Assembly (NCBI RefSeq): GCF_025421775.1
Contig: NZ_JAOEFX010000007.1
Location: forward strand, 124,001-188,000
Source of the DNA: Paenarthrobacter aurescens
GTDB taxonomy: Bacteria > Actinomycetota > Actinomycetes > Actinomycetales > Micrococcaceae
Reading direction: 5' to 3'
DNA length: 64,000 nt
Below, in pieces: positions 32,486 to 40,897 of this stretch. A program made the position numbers and the translations under genes. Numbering within the stretch: the first letter of the stretch is position 1; the number at the start of each line of letters is the position of its first letter. The notes beneath the pieces are model-generated. The model was given only the letters and a program-made list of their open reading frames with translations, was not told where the DNA came from and made no database searches.

Positions 32486-33076
32486 GTGCCAAAGATTGTG
32501 GACCATGATCAACGACGCCTCGAACTGGTGGACGCAACCTGGCGGATCATCGCGAGACTGGGCATGGAAGGCGCCACCATGCGGGAAATCGCCGAAGAAG
32601 CCGGCTTCGCCAACGGTGCGCTAAAACCATACTTCCCCACCAAGGACCTACTGCTGACCTCGGCCTTCGGGCACGTGTTCAACCGCACCAACCAGCGCAT
32701 CGCCACCATGACGGAAGGACTCTCAGGAGTTGCAGCGCTCCGGGCCTTCTGCACCGAAGTCCTGCCGCTGGATGAGGAACGCGTCAACGAAGCCCGCCTC
32801 GTCATCCCGTTCTGGCAGAAGGCACTCAACGACGCCCATATGGCAGCCCTCCACAGCGAGTCCATGAACCAGTGGCACATCACCATCACCGCGCATACGG
32901 CAGAAGCCCGGGCGGCCGGCGAGATCAAGACCCCACTCGGGGACGCCGCCGTCGCCGATCACCTGCTCAACATGATGCTCGGCGCGCAGATCGTGGCGGC
33001 ACTATCCCCAGCGGAACACTTTTCGCAGGACTTGGCAGGGCAGTTGGATAACTACCTGGCCCTGCTGGCGGGTTAG
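32486..33076 (+). CDS. TetR-family transcriptional regulator, likely of the amine oxidase
   Basis: A 196-residue TetR protein from GTG 32486 behind CGGGAG (ATG 32438 would add a non-family leader). The helix-turn-helix reads MREIAEEAGFANGALKPYFP (the usual GxxxGxLYxHF slot is altered to GALKPYF). The C-terminal ligand domain has a BetI-like C-terminus (ADHLLNMMLGAQIVAALSPA). Divergent placement across a good palindrome suggests it represses the amine oxidase operon until an amine or aldehyde binds. Confidence 0.85.
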   Translation: MPKIVDHDQRRLELVDATWRIIARLGMEGATMREIAEEAGFANGALKPYFPTKDLLLTSAFGHVFNRTNQRIATMTEGLSGVAALRAFCTEVLPLDEERVNEARLVIPFWQKALNDAHMAALHSESMNQWHITITAHTAEARAAGEIKTPLGDAAVADHLLNMMLGAQIVAALSPAEHFSQDLAGQLDNYLALLAG

Positions 33077-33126
33077 ACAGCGAGTTGCGACCTGTGCTTA
33101 CTGTCAGCATTGGCTCGATCTACCGT

Positions 33127-33162
33127 TTACAGATTGGTAGCGGAATCGCTAGGAATCTGTAA
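33127..33162. promoter_or_regulatory. Nested palindrome upstream of the HTH/nucleotidyltransferase pair
   Basis: Outer arms TTACAGATT / AATCTGTAA (33127-33135, 33154-33162) enclose inner arms TAGCG / CGCTA around GAAT, giving a 36-nt double palindrome ~55 nt before the HTH start. This is a strong candidate for autoregulatory binding by the HTH protein. Confidence 0.7.
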
Positions 33163-33216
33163 TCTCTACAGGAATGACCAATTACATATTCATAGCGATA
33201 CCGATATGATTATGAA

Positions 33217-33900
33217 ATGGCCTTGAGTATCCCCGAGTTGGCGAAGCGCCTCAACGTCAACGAGAGCCGAGCGCGGCAGCTCGTCCAGTCCGGACGTATA
33301 CGCGGTCAACGAGTCGGTGGACGCTGGATCGTTGAGGAAGCCGACGCCGCCCAGTACCGGCCGGGTAAGCCCGCCGGCCGGCCATTGTCCGAACGCAGCG
33401 CCTGGCTACTCATGTCCTGTTTCTGGGACGACAGCCCCCGGCACTCCCTCCTTGAACACCTGGACCCCTCGCCGGTCGAGAAACATCGCCTAAAAGAACG
33501 CATCAGCCGGCTGCAGGACTCCCCCGACTTGCCAGAGCTTCTCGCTTGGCTGGCCAACCGCGCAGAAAAGTTCGAGTTCTCTTCCAGCCCGTCCGACATC
33601 GCCGAACTTCGGGAGGACAAACGAATCCACCTCTCGGGAGTCTCTCACCCGCGCTCTGGGCTGCTGGCGAACTCCGAGGTTGAAGCCTACGTGCAACGCG
33701 ATGACCTCAGAGACGTCGTCAAGGACTGGTTCCTAGTCGAGCCCTATCCTGGGAAGAGACCAAATGTCATCCTCCGCGCCGCCGAGCGAGTCCCCAGCGA
33801 ACTTCCCCCACTAGTGGTGGCGGCAGACTTGGCCGAACGGCCCGGTGTCCGCGAACAGCAGGCAGCACGCGAAATCCTCAAAAGTATCCATGCCCATTGA
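33217..33900 (+). CDS. HTH (excisionase-like) regulator/antitoxin candidate
   Basis: A 227-residue protein. Residues 1-47 are an excisionase/MerR-type winged HTH (SIPELAKRLNVNESRARQLV, then GQRVGGRWIVEEADAAQY). A conserved-looking linker GRPLSERSAWLLMSCFW follows, then a mostly helical C-terminal domain ending REILKSIHAH. It overlaps the nucleotidyltransferase gene by 11 nt. This pairing resembles AbiEi/AbiEii and other HTH-nucleotidyltransferase toxin-antitoxin modules, where the HTH partner binds its own promoter and counteracts the enzyme. The antitoxin role is inferred. Confidence 0.72.
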   Translation: MALSIPELAKRLNVNESRARQLVQSGRIRGQRVGGRWIVEEADAAQYRPGKPAGRPLSERSAWLLMSCFWDDSPRHSLLEHLDPSPVEKHRLKERISRLQDSPDLPELLAWLANRAEKFEFSSSPSDIAELREDKRIHLSGVSHPRSGLLANSEVEAYVQRDDLRDVVKDWFLVEPYPGKRPNVILRAAERVPSELPPLVVAADLAERPGVREQQAAREILKSIHAH

Positions 33901-34612
33901 ACTTCCCGCAATGCTCACCGAACAGCAGGAAGCCTGGCAAGCTGTCTTCGAAATCCATAACGCGATGCCGCAGGGGTGGGTGCTGGTCGGCGGACAAGCC
34001 GTCTTCCTCCACGCTATCGAGCGTGGCGCCCCGTACGTGCGCCCCACCAAGGACGCCGATATGGCGCTGGACATCCGGGCATACCCGACCGTGCTGCACG
34101 ATTTCACTGAGCTCCTCGTGAAGCTCGGCTTCGAATCCGCCGGAGAATCCCTCGAGGGCTACCAGCATCGATGGCAGCGCGGTGAGGCCTTGGTGGACGT
34201 CCTCATCCCGCGCCATTTAGGTGAACGCGCCGAGAAGAGACGCGGAATTACCGGCGGGACCACAATTGCCGCCCCCGCCAGCCAACAAGCGCTCGACCGC
34301 TCCGAAACCGTCGAAGTTCAAGCCGGGTCAGCGTCTGGTCATGTGAACCGGCCCAGCATCATTGGCAGCCTCATCGGCAAAGCGGGAGCGCTGACCATCA
34401 TCAACGACCCCCTCCGGCAGCGACACATCGACGATTTCCTCACTTTGGCCTCTGTTGTCCGGGCCTCCGACCTTCGTGGCGTCACCTACAAGCGCGCCGA
34501 ACGGGACCACTTGGCAAATATGCTTGGTCGTCTTGCCAATGACCCGGAACTCATGGAACAAGTGCCTGAAGGTGCCGAGGGCGCAGAACGTCTGCGAATC
34601 TCGCTGAACTAG
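33890..34612 (+). CDS. Nucleotidyltransferase-like toxin candidate (AbiEii/MenT-like)
   Basis: A 240-residue protein from ATG 33890. The nucleotidyltransferase signature is WVLVGGQAVFLHAIERG followed by VRPTKDADMALDI (GG...DxD-type, here KDAD), with a third acidic position in EALVDVLIPRH. The C-terminal half contains a helical region (RQRHIDDFLTLASVVRASDL). Catalytic acidic residues seem intact. AbiEii- and MenT-type enzymes block growth by nucleotidylating tRNA or other targets; the same mode is possible here. Confidence 0.72.
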   Translation: MPIELPAMLTEQQEAWQAVFEIHNAMPQGWVLVGGQAVFLHAIERGAPYVRPTKDADMALDIRAYPTVLHDFTELLVKLGFESAGESLEGYQHRWQRGEALVDVLIPRHLGERAEKRRGITGGTTIAAPASQQALDRSETVEVQAGSASGHVNRPSIIGSLIGKAGALTIINDPLRQRHIDDFLTLASVVRASDLRGVTYKRAERDHLANMLGRLANDPELMEQVPEGAEGAERLRISLN

Positions 34613-34616
34613 CGCC

Positions 34617-35258
34617 TTAGCTCGTAGCGCCCGACGCCACCACGCCGACGCCCAGCCCGGCGATCACGCCACTGCTGACACGCTCGACGACGGTGCTCAC
34701 CTTCGGGCGCTTGAGCCAGCGCATCGCCTTGAAAGCGACGACGGCGATCATCGAGAGATACGCGAAGGCAATGACGGCAACAACTACGCCCAGAATCAGG
34801 GAAGTGCCCATGGTGTCCCCGCCGTGCGGGATGAACTGCGGAACGACAGCCAGGTAGAACAAGCCCACCTTCGGGTTGAGGAGCGTAGACAGGGCACCTG
34901 CTCCCAGGGCGGAGAGCCGGCTGTACGGGAGCGGCGCCTCCGCGGCGGACCCGTCCGCGCCTGCTTTCGCCGCCTTCCGGGACTTGATGAACGAAGATAC
35001 GCCCAGGTACAGCAAGTACAGGCCGCCGGCGATCTTGACCCAGCGGAACAGTTCCGTGGACTGTTCGAGGATGGCGGCCAAACCGACGCCCACCAGCGCC
35101 GCCCAGGCAATCGCGCCTACTGCAGACCCTGCCGCCGCAGCAATTCCCGCGCTGGGACGGTTCAATGCGATGCGCAGCACCAGGAACGTATCCGGACCGG
35201 GCGTGACGGACAGGACAAGGCAGAGGCCAGCGAAGGCAGCAAGGGAAGCAAGAGTCAC
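34617..35258 (-). CDS. LysE/RhtB-family amino acid exporter
   Basis: A 213-residue transporter with six hydrophobic helices. The family signature TPGPDTFLVLRIALNRPSAG is in the first loop, and LLNPKVGLFYLAVVPQFI in the middle; both are classic RhtB/LysE motifs. GTG start. Exports amino acids or derivatives across the membrane; substrate not predictable. Convergent with the nucleotidyltransferase gene with a 4-nt gap. Confidence 0.9.
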   Translation of the reverse strand: MTLASLAAFAGLCLVLSVTPGPDTFLVLRIALNRPSAGIAAAAGSAVGAIAWAALVGVGLAAILEQSTELFRWVKIAGGLYLLYLGVSSFIKSRKAAKAGADGSAAEAPLPYSRLSALGAGALSTLLNPKVGLFYLAVVPQFIPHGGDTMGTSLILGVVVAVIAFAYLSMIAVVAFKAMRWLKRPKVSTVVERVSSGVIAGLGVGVVASGATS

Positions 35259-35419
35259 AAGACCGATTATCAGTCAGGACGCCCTGAACGGAAAGCGTTC
35301 GCTTCCCGTCAAGGGCTGTTCGTCCAACGACAAGGCCCTGACGCGTGACGCCGACCACACTGGAAACATCGCCGCGTGCCTCACTGGCCGCCAAGACTTA
35401 CTACCCGAGCGGAGTACCA

Positions 35420-36832
35420 ATGGAGACTTACGACGCCCTGCTGGCCTCGATCACCCCGGCCCCCGGCCAGAACAGCCGCACCATCCTTGACCCGGCGACG
35501 GGCGAGGCTGTCGGCGAAGCACCTGTTCACACTGTCGAAGACCTCGAATCCGCCATCGCAGCTGCCGAGGCCGCCCAACCTGCGTGGGCTGCCTTGGGCC
35601 ACGACGCCCGGTCCGCTGCGCTCATGAAGGCCGCCGACGCCGTCGAACGTTCCGCAGAGGAACTGGCCCATCTGCTCTCCCGCGAGCAAGGCAAGCCGCT
35701 GAACGGCCCCAACGCCCGCTTCGAAGTCGGCGCCTGCGCCGCCTGGCTCCGCGCTACCGCGGCCACGCCGCTTGATCCGGAAACCGTGGTGGACGACGGC
35801 GAAACCCGCGCCGAACTGCACTACCGGCCCATCGGCGTCGTGGGTGCCATTGGTCCCTGGAACTGGCCCATGATGATCACCGTCTGGCAGATCGCCCCGG
35901 CACTGCGCATGGGCAACGCCGTGGTGGTCAAGCCTTCCGAATACACTCCCCTGTCCGTGCTGGCGCTGGCCGCGATCATCAACGAGGAGCTGCCTGAAGG
36001 CCTCCTGTCCGTAGTCTCCGGTGGGCGCGATGTTGGCGAAGCATTGGCCTCACACGACGCCATTGGCAAGGTCATGTTCACTGGCTCCACCGCCACGGGC
36101 AAGGCGATCATTCGCTCGTCGGCCGATACAGTCAAGCGCCTCACGCTGGAACTTGGCGGCAACGATGCCGGCATCGTCCTGCCCGACTCCGACCCCAAGG
36201 CGATTGCCGAGGGCCTGTTCTGGGGTGCGTTCATCAACACCGGCCAGACCTGCGCCGCCCTCAAGCGCCTGTACGTCCACGAGTCCCAGTACGAGGCCGT
36301 GTGCTCCGAGCTCACTGCCGTTGCTGCTGCGATGCCCATGGGCAACGGCCTTGATGAGAACAACGTCCTGGGCCCGCTGCAGAACCGTCAGCAGTACGAC
36401 ATCGTGGCACGGCTGGTTGAAGCCGCTCGCGATTCCGGTGCCCGGGTGCTGATCGGCGGCAACCCCGACGCCGACCAGCCAGGCAACTTCTACCCCACCA
36501 CGCTGGTGGCCGACATCGACAACGACAACCCGCTGGTGGCCGAGGAACAGTTCGGTCCGGCCCTGCCGATCATCAAGTACAGCACCGTAGACGAGGCGGT
36601 CGCCAAGGCAAACGCGCTCGACGTCGGACTGGGCGCCTCAGTCTGGTCCTCCGACCTGGGTGCCGCCCGCGAAGTCGCCTCACGCATCCAGGCCGGAACC
36701 GTGTGGATCAACAAGCACGGCGCAGTGGACCCCCGCATCCCGTTCGGTGGCGCGAAGCAGTCCGGCTACGGCTTGGAGTTCGGCGCCGAAGGCCTCAAGG
36801 CTTTGGGTGTCCCGCAGATCATCAACGGCTAA
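35420..36832 (+). CDS. NAD(P)-dependent aldehyde dehydrogenase
   Basis: A 470-residue aldehyde dehydrogenase. ATG 35420 follows GCGGAG; the upstream in-frame codons are not family-like. Motifs: GPWNWPMMITVWQIAPALRM and GNAVVVKPSEYTP for the cofactor site, FTGSTATGKAI (Rossmann loop), the general base in LTLELGGNDAGIVLPD and the nucleophile in FINTGQTCAALKRLYV. The C-terminus keeps PFGGAKQSGYGLEFG. It oxidises an aldehyde to an acid; the class that reads GQTCAALKR is often used for small aliphatic or amino-aldehydes. It could work downstream of the amine oxidase, but is not linked in an operon. Confidence 0.92.
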   Translation: METYDALLASITPAPGQNSRTILDPATGEAVGEAPVHTVEDLESAIAAAEAAQPAWAALGHDARSAALMKAADAVERSAEELAHLLSREQGKPLNGPNARFEVGACAAWLRATAATPLDPETVVDDGETRAELHYRPIGVVGAIGPWNWPMMITVWQIAPALRMGNAVVVKPSEYTPLSVLALAAIINEELPEGLLSVVSGGRDVGEALASHDAIGKVMFTGSTATGKAIIRSSADTVKRLTLELGGNDAGIVLPDSDPKAIAEGLFWGAFINTGQTCAALKRLYVHESQYEAVCSELTAVAAAMPMGNGLDENNVLGPLQNRQQYDIVARLVEAARDSGARVLIGGNPDADQPGNFYPTTLVADIDNDNPLVAEEQFGPALPIIKYSTVDEAVAKANALDVGLGASVWSSDLGAAREVASRIQAGTVWINKHGAVDPRIPFGGAKQSGYGLEFGAEGLKALGVPQIING

Positions 36833-36838
36833 CCCCTT

Positions 36839-36907
36839 TCCCAACTGAGTCGCAGCAGAGCGCGTTTTGAGCCCTCAAGACGCGCTCTGCTGCGACATAG
36901 ATGGGTT
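36839..36907. repeat. 69-bp palindromic repeat, copy B
   Basis: Starts TCCCAACTGAGTCGCAGCAG and ends ATAGATGGGTT. The arms GTCGCAGCAGAGCGCGT and its complement pair with one G-T mismatch. It sits 7 nt after the aldehyde dehydrogenase stop and overlaps the 3' end of the convergent membrane protein gene, so it serves both transcripts. Same length as copies A and C. Confidence 0.78.
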
Positions 36908-37402
36908 CTTGGGGCGCATGGCGAGTGCTGTCGCGAGGATCATGACGCCGGACCCGGCTATCGCGAGGACGCCGGACTCGTGCTCGACCCTGGCGAGAAT
37001 GGCTGCCCCCAGAGCCAGGACCCCCGAACCAGCCAATAGAGGCCGCCGGGCGCTGGCTCCCCATGCCATGAGGGCAATTCCAAAGTACGGGCTGTATTGG
37101 AAGCTCAGGCCGACGTCTGCGAAGAAGAACGCCACGGCCACGAAGCAGAGCAGCCCGGCCGCCCTGGTCCTGTGCGCCACGTGCCGACAGTAGAAGTAGA
37201 CGATGAGCGCTGACAGCAGGCTCCTTCCGTGCGCCGCAATGGTCCACGGCAGGGGCGCGGCGTCATAGTCGCCGAAGGCACCCGACAACAGCACAGCCCA
37301 AAGCACCGTAAACAGGCCGGTGACGACGCCTGCGAACCGTGCAACTCGCTGCTCTTTCAGCGTCGCTTCCTTATGCTTCTCCAGCACTGTCGCAGTCGCC
37401 AT
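36875..37402 (-). CDS. Membrane protein, unassigned
   Basis: A 175-residue protein with five hydrophobic helices (ARFAGVVTGLFTVLWAVLLS, GRSLLSALIVYFYCRHVAHR, AGLLCFVAVAFFFADVGLSF, RPLLAGSGVLALGAAILARV and VLAIAGSGVMILATALAMRP). Its last 11 codons lie inside repeat copy B, so its C-terminus MSQQSAS is repeat-derived. It is divergent from prephenate dehydratase. No function assigned. Confidence 0.68.
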   Translation of the reverse strand: MATATVLEKHKEATLKEQRVARFAGVVTGLFTVLWAVLLSGAFGDYDAAPLPWTIAAHGRSLLSALIVYFYCRHVAHRTRAAGLLCFVAVAFFFADVGLSFQYSPYFGIALMAWGASARRPLLAGSGVLALGAAILARVEHESGVLAIAGSGVMILATALAMRPKNPSMSQQSAS

Positions 37403-37503
37403 CTCCTGCCCCCGATCGTTGCCCTGAACCTAGAGAGGAAGTGCCCATCTTGTCCAGTCATACGGTGGACGCGTTTGGGCCGGCGGGCGCTCCGCGTGTA
37501 ACC

Positions 37504-38370
37504 ATGAGCACCATGGCCCAAAAGATTGCGTATCAAGGTGAGCCGGGAGCCAATTCGGATCTCGCGTGCAAGGAAATGTTCCCGGAACTCGAAAGCGTTC
37601 CGTGCGCCAGCTTTGAGGACGCGTTTGAACTGGTTTCCACTGGCGAAGTCGATCTGGCCATGATCCCGATTGAAAACTCCATCGCCGGACGAGTGGCTGA
37701 CATCCATGTGCTCCTCCCCCAGTCGAAGCTGCAGATCGTCGGCGAGTATTTCCTGCCGATCCGCTTCGACCTCCTGGGCATTCCTGGCAGCACCATCGAG
37801 GGTGCAACGGAAGTTCACAGCCACATTCACGCCCTTGGGCAATGCCGCAGAATCATTCGCGAAGCCGGCCTCAAACCCGTGATCGCCGGTGACACCGCCG
37901 GTTCGGCACGCGAAGTCAGGGACTGGAACGATCCCCGCAAGCTGTCCCTCGCTCCCCCGCTTGCCGCAGGGCTGTATGGGCTGGATGTCCTGGCCTCCGG
38001 GGTTGAGGATGACCCCACCAACACCACGCGCTTTGTTGTCCTGGCCCGCGAACGGGAGCTTCCCACGAAGGACGAGCTCCCGGGTCCCGCGATCACCAGT
38101 TTCGTATTCCGGGTCCGCAACGTTCCCTCGGCCCTCTACAAAGCGCTCGGCGGTTTCGCTACCAACGGGCTCAACATGACCCGGCTGGAAAGCTACATGG
38201 TGGGCGACGAGTTCGCGGCCACGATGTTCCTGTCCGACGTCGAGGGCCATCCCGAGGATGCCCGACTCCGCCGTGCGTTGGAGGAACTGGAGTTCTTCAC
38301 CACGGAGGTCCGGGTTCTGGGTGTTTACGCCGCTGATGGTTACCGCGAACGGAACACCGTCAGCGTGTAG
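37504..38370 (+). CDS. pheA: Prephenate dehydratase
   Basis: A 288-residue monofunctional enzyme of phenylalanine synthesis. The catalytic domain has KIAYQGEPGANSDLACKEMF, LAMIPIENSIAGRVADIHVL, EVHSHIHALGQCRRIIREAG and the key threonine region DPTNTTRFVVLARE. The C-terminal ACT domain reads FATNGLNMTRLESYMVGDEF. The LESYM form of the regulatory motif is the version I associate with alphaproteobacterial-type PheA. ATG 37504 chosen; the frame extends upstream without family similarity. Converts prephenate to phenylpyruvate in the cytosol. Confidence 0.92.
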   Translation: MSTMAQKIAYQGEPGANSDLACKEMFPELESVPCASFEDAFELVSTGEVDLAMIPIENSIAGRVADIHVLLPQSKLQIVGEYFLPIRFDLLGIPGSTIEGATEVHSHIHALGQCRRIIREAGLKPVIAGDTAGSAREVRDWNDPRKLSLAPPLAAGLYGLDVLASGVEDDPTNTTRFVVLARERELPTKDELPGPAITSFVFRVRNVPSALYKALGGFATNGLNMTRLESYMVGDEFAATMFLSDVEGHPEDARLRRALEELEFFTTEVRVLGVYAADGYRERNTVSV

Positions 38371-38793
38371 CTACTCTCCGCTGGTGGCAAGTTCCCCATA
38401 CAGCTTCTGGACCCGTGCGCTGATGTCATCCCTGACAAGGCGCATGCGTTCCATGCCCTCGATGCCGCGTTCGGAAGGCTCGTCCGTCTCCCACACTTCA
38501 AACAGTTTCCCGGCAGGCGGGTCGAGCTTGGCTTCCGTGCCCAGAACCACGATGGCGTCCACGATGCTCAGGACCTCGTCGGTAACGGGTTTGGGGTACT
38601 CCCCGGTGATGTCAATGCCCACTTCGGCCAGGGATTCCACGGCTTGTCCGTTCAGGGAGGCTCCCGGCTTGGTTCCGGCGGAATACACCGTCACGCGATC
38701 GCCAGCAAGCTCCCTCATGAGGCCAGCGGCGAGCTGCGATTTGCCACCGTTCTTGCTGCAGACAAACAGGACTGCGGGGTGGTTGTGTGTCAT
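38371..38793 (-). CDS. arsC: Arsenate reductase-like protein (LMW phosphatase fold)
   Basis: A 140-residue LMW-PTP-fold protein, last gene of the ars operon. The active-site loop is VLFVCSKNGGKSQLAAGLMR (C-x5-S with an unusual KNGGK instead of xNAGR), then YSAGTKPGASLN and a GIDITGEYPKPVTDEV segment. The later aspartate loop reads IVVLGTEAKLDPPAGK and lacks the MGCGDxCP form seen in its two paralogs here, so its chemistry may differ. It overlaps the upstream arsC by 4 nt. Confidence 0.82.
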   Translation of the reverse strand: MTHNHPAVLFVCSKNGGKSQLAAGLMRELAGDRVTVYSAGTKPGASLNGQAVESLAEVGIDITGEYPKPVTDEVLSIVDAIVVLGTEAKLDPPAGKLFEVWETDEPSERGIEGMERMRLVRDDISARVQKLYGELATSGE

Positions 38794-39449
38794 GGGCGCG
38801 GTGCTTCTTTCGTGAGGGACGCAGCCAAAGTCTTGATGCGTTCTTGGATCTCATCGCGGATTTCGCGGACGGTGTTAATGGGTTGACCGGCGGGGTCGGT
38901 GATTTCCCAGTCTTCGTAACGCTTGCCCGGGTAGATCGGGCAAGAGTCCCCACACCCCATGGTGATGACCACATCCGAGGCCCGCACAACATCGTCCGTG
39001 AGTGGTTTGGGATAGTCCTTACCCAGGTCCAGCCCCATTTCGCCCATGACGGCCACCACCGTTGCGTCCAGTTCCGAGGCGGGCATGGAACCGGCTGAGC
39101 GGACCCGGATCTTTCCTTTGGACTCGACGTTGAGAAGCGCTGCAGCCATTTGGGATCGGCCAGCGTTCTGCACACAGACGAAGAGCACCTCCGGAACCTC
39201 GGAAACGACGGCGTTCTTGGACTTGGCCAGGGCACTGAGCCTGTCGTTGGCGAAGTGTTCGGTGGTCGCTGGCAAGTACGCGCTGATCTTAGCCGTCCGG
39301 GCCAAGGCGGTGTAGGACTCGAAGACATAGCGCTCCACTGTTTCAGGCGCGAAGACTCCGCTGAAACGGTGGGCCAGTCGGCCGCTGATCCGGTGCAGGA
39401 CGTCGGTGTTGTCCTGCAGCCCGAGCACTGTTTCGTGATGGTCCGTCAT
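38790..39449 (-). CDS. arsC: Arsenate reductase with N-terminal helical domain
   Basis: A 219-residue protein. Residues 1-~80 form a three-helix bundle (DVLHRISGRLAHRFSGVFAP, ERYVFESYTALARTAKISAY) found on a subset of actinobacterial ArsC. Residues ~85-219 are the LMW-PTP-fold reductase with VLFVCVQNAGRSQMAAALLN and VITMGCGDSCPIYPGKRYED. In actinobacteria such enzymes use mycothiol and mycoredoxin to turn arsenate into arsenite, which Acr3 exports. Confidence 0.9.
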   Translation of the reverse strand: MTDHHETVLGLQDNTDVLHRISGRLAHRFSGVFAPETVERYVFESYTALARTAKISAYLPATTEHFANDRLSALAKSKNAVVSEVPEVLFVCVQNAGRSQMAAALLNVESKGKIRVRSAGSMPASELDATVVAVMGEMGLDLGKDYPKPLTDDVVRASDVVITMGCGDSCPIYPGKRYEDWEITDPAGQPINTVREIRDEIQERIKTLAASLTKEAPRP

Positions 39450-39488
39450 GGCAATTCTCCCTTAAGCGTGTCCGGCTGGTTGAGGTGG

Positions 39489-40868
39489 TCAGTTAGCGCC
39501 GGAGCGGCCATGGGCCAGCCCGGTGGGGATACCGATCAGTACAGGTTCAGGGGTGCCGCAGCAGCCGACGGCCTCCTCGATCGCTTCCGCCGCAGACGAG
39601 CCGGCAGGAACATCGCAGCTGGTGCCTGCACCGGAAGAGCAAACACCCGTTTCCGGCAGTTCAAGGTGCACCGTATCTGCTGCCACGTGGTCCCCGGCGA
39701 GCGCCGCCGCTACCGAGCGGACCTGCTCGTAGCCGGTGGCCATCAGGAAGGTGGGCGCCCGGCCGTACGACTTCATGCCCACAATGTAGAAGTCCTTGTC
39801 CGGGTGGCCCAGCAGTTTGGCCCCGTGCGGCTGAACGGTGCCGCAGGAGTGGAACTCGGGATCGATAAGAGGTCCCAGTTCCATCGGGGCTTCAACGGCA
39901 GGGTCCAGGTTGAGGCGCAGTTCGCGGAGCATCTCAAGATCGGGTCGGAAGCCAGTACAAGGCACGACGACGTCCGTCACCACCGCACGGCCGTCACCGG
40001 AGATGACGGTGACGCCGCCTTCGGAATCGGTCAGCGAACTGATGCCGAAGCTCCTGTGCAGTTCGATCTTGCCGGCTTCTACCAGCCGGCGGAGGCGGGA
40101 TCCCAGCATTCCGCGCGCGGGCAATCCATCAGCATCACCACCGCCGTAGACCTTGTCTGCCGAGGCACCGCGCACGGCCCATAGGATCCTGGTTTCCGGC
40201 TCTTCCTTAGCCAGTTCAGCCAGGTTGATCAGGGTGTTGGCGGCTGAGTGCCCAGCGCCGACCACCAGGACACGGCGGCCCGCGAATGAGGCCCGGTCCC
40301 GACCAACGACATCCGGCAGCGGTGACGAAATCCGGTGTGTTGCCTTCAACTCGCCGATGGCGGGCAGCCCCGAAGTCCCCAAAGGGTTGCGGGTTGACCA
40401 GGTCCCTGAGGCATCGATGACAGCTGCCACGACATGGTCGCGGACTTCGCCCGTAGAGTGCTCAACGCGAACGATGAACGGCGTAGTGTCACGGCTGCGG
40501 GTATGGGTCTTGTCCATGCCCTGCCGGGTCACGGCGAGGACGCGGGCTCCTGTCTGGAGCCGGGACGAGATCTCCGGCGTTGCAGCCAGCGGTGCCAAGT
40601 AGAGGTCGATGAGTTCCCCGCCATAAGGGAGCGCCGTCGGCCGAGGCGGCTCCCAGCCAGTGGGTTCGAGCAACCGGACGCCCGCGGCGTCGAGGTTGAA
40701 CCGCCATGGGGAGAACAACCGGATGTGGCGCCACTGCTCAATGGCTGCGCCCGCCGTGGGACCGGCTTCGAAGATCACGGGCACCAGCCCGCGTTCCAGC
40801 AATTGGGCTGCAGCAGCCAAACCGATAGGGCCGGCACCGATCACAGCGACAGGAAGGTTCTCATCCAT
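39489..40868 (-). CDS. arsO: FAD-dependent monooxygenase-like flavoprotein of the ars operon
   Basis: A 459-residue two-dinucleotide-binding flavoprotein: VAVIGAGPIGLAAAAQLLER at the N-terminus, VLVVGAGHSAANTLINLAEL in the middle and the typical VVPCTGFRPDLEMLRELRLN. ArsO proteins are ars-operon flavin monooxygenases of unsettled chemistry. The C-terminal ~50 residues are unusual: GVCSSGAGTSCDVP and EAVGCCGTPEP, a cysteine-rich extension that could bind arsenicals (inference). It lies 20 nt downstream of trxB. Confidence 0.87.
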   Translation of the reverse strand: MDENLPVAVIGAGPIGLAAAAQLLERGLVPVIFEAGPTAGAAIEQWRHIRLFSPWRFNLDAAGVRLLEPTGWEPPRPTALPYGGELIDLYLAPLAATPEISSRLQTGARVLAVTRQGMDKTHTRSRDTTPFIVRVEHSTGEVRDHVVAAVIDASGTWSTRNPLGTSGLPAIGELKATHRISSPLPDVVGRDRASFAGRRVLVVGAGHSAANTLINLAELAKEEPETRILWAVRGASADKVYGGGDADGLPARGMLGSRLRRLVEAGKIELHRSFGISSLTDSEGGVTVISGDGRAVVTDVVVPCTGFRPDLEMLRELRLNLDPAVEAPMELGPLIDPEFHSCGTVQPHGAKLLGHPDKDFYIVGMKSYGRAPTFLMATGYEQVRSVAAALAGDHVAADTVHLELPETGVCSSGAGTSCDVPAGSSAAEAIEEAVGCCGTPEPVLIGIPTGLAHGRSGAN

Positions 40869-40897
40869 GGGTTACTCATACCTCCGTTGGGTAATGC

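Noticed and set aside
30195..32624. An 809-codon plus-strand frame opposite the copper amine oxidase
   Set aside because: It is the complement of a strongly conserved enzyme gene; GC-rich codon bias keeps the opposite frame open.
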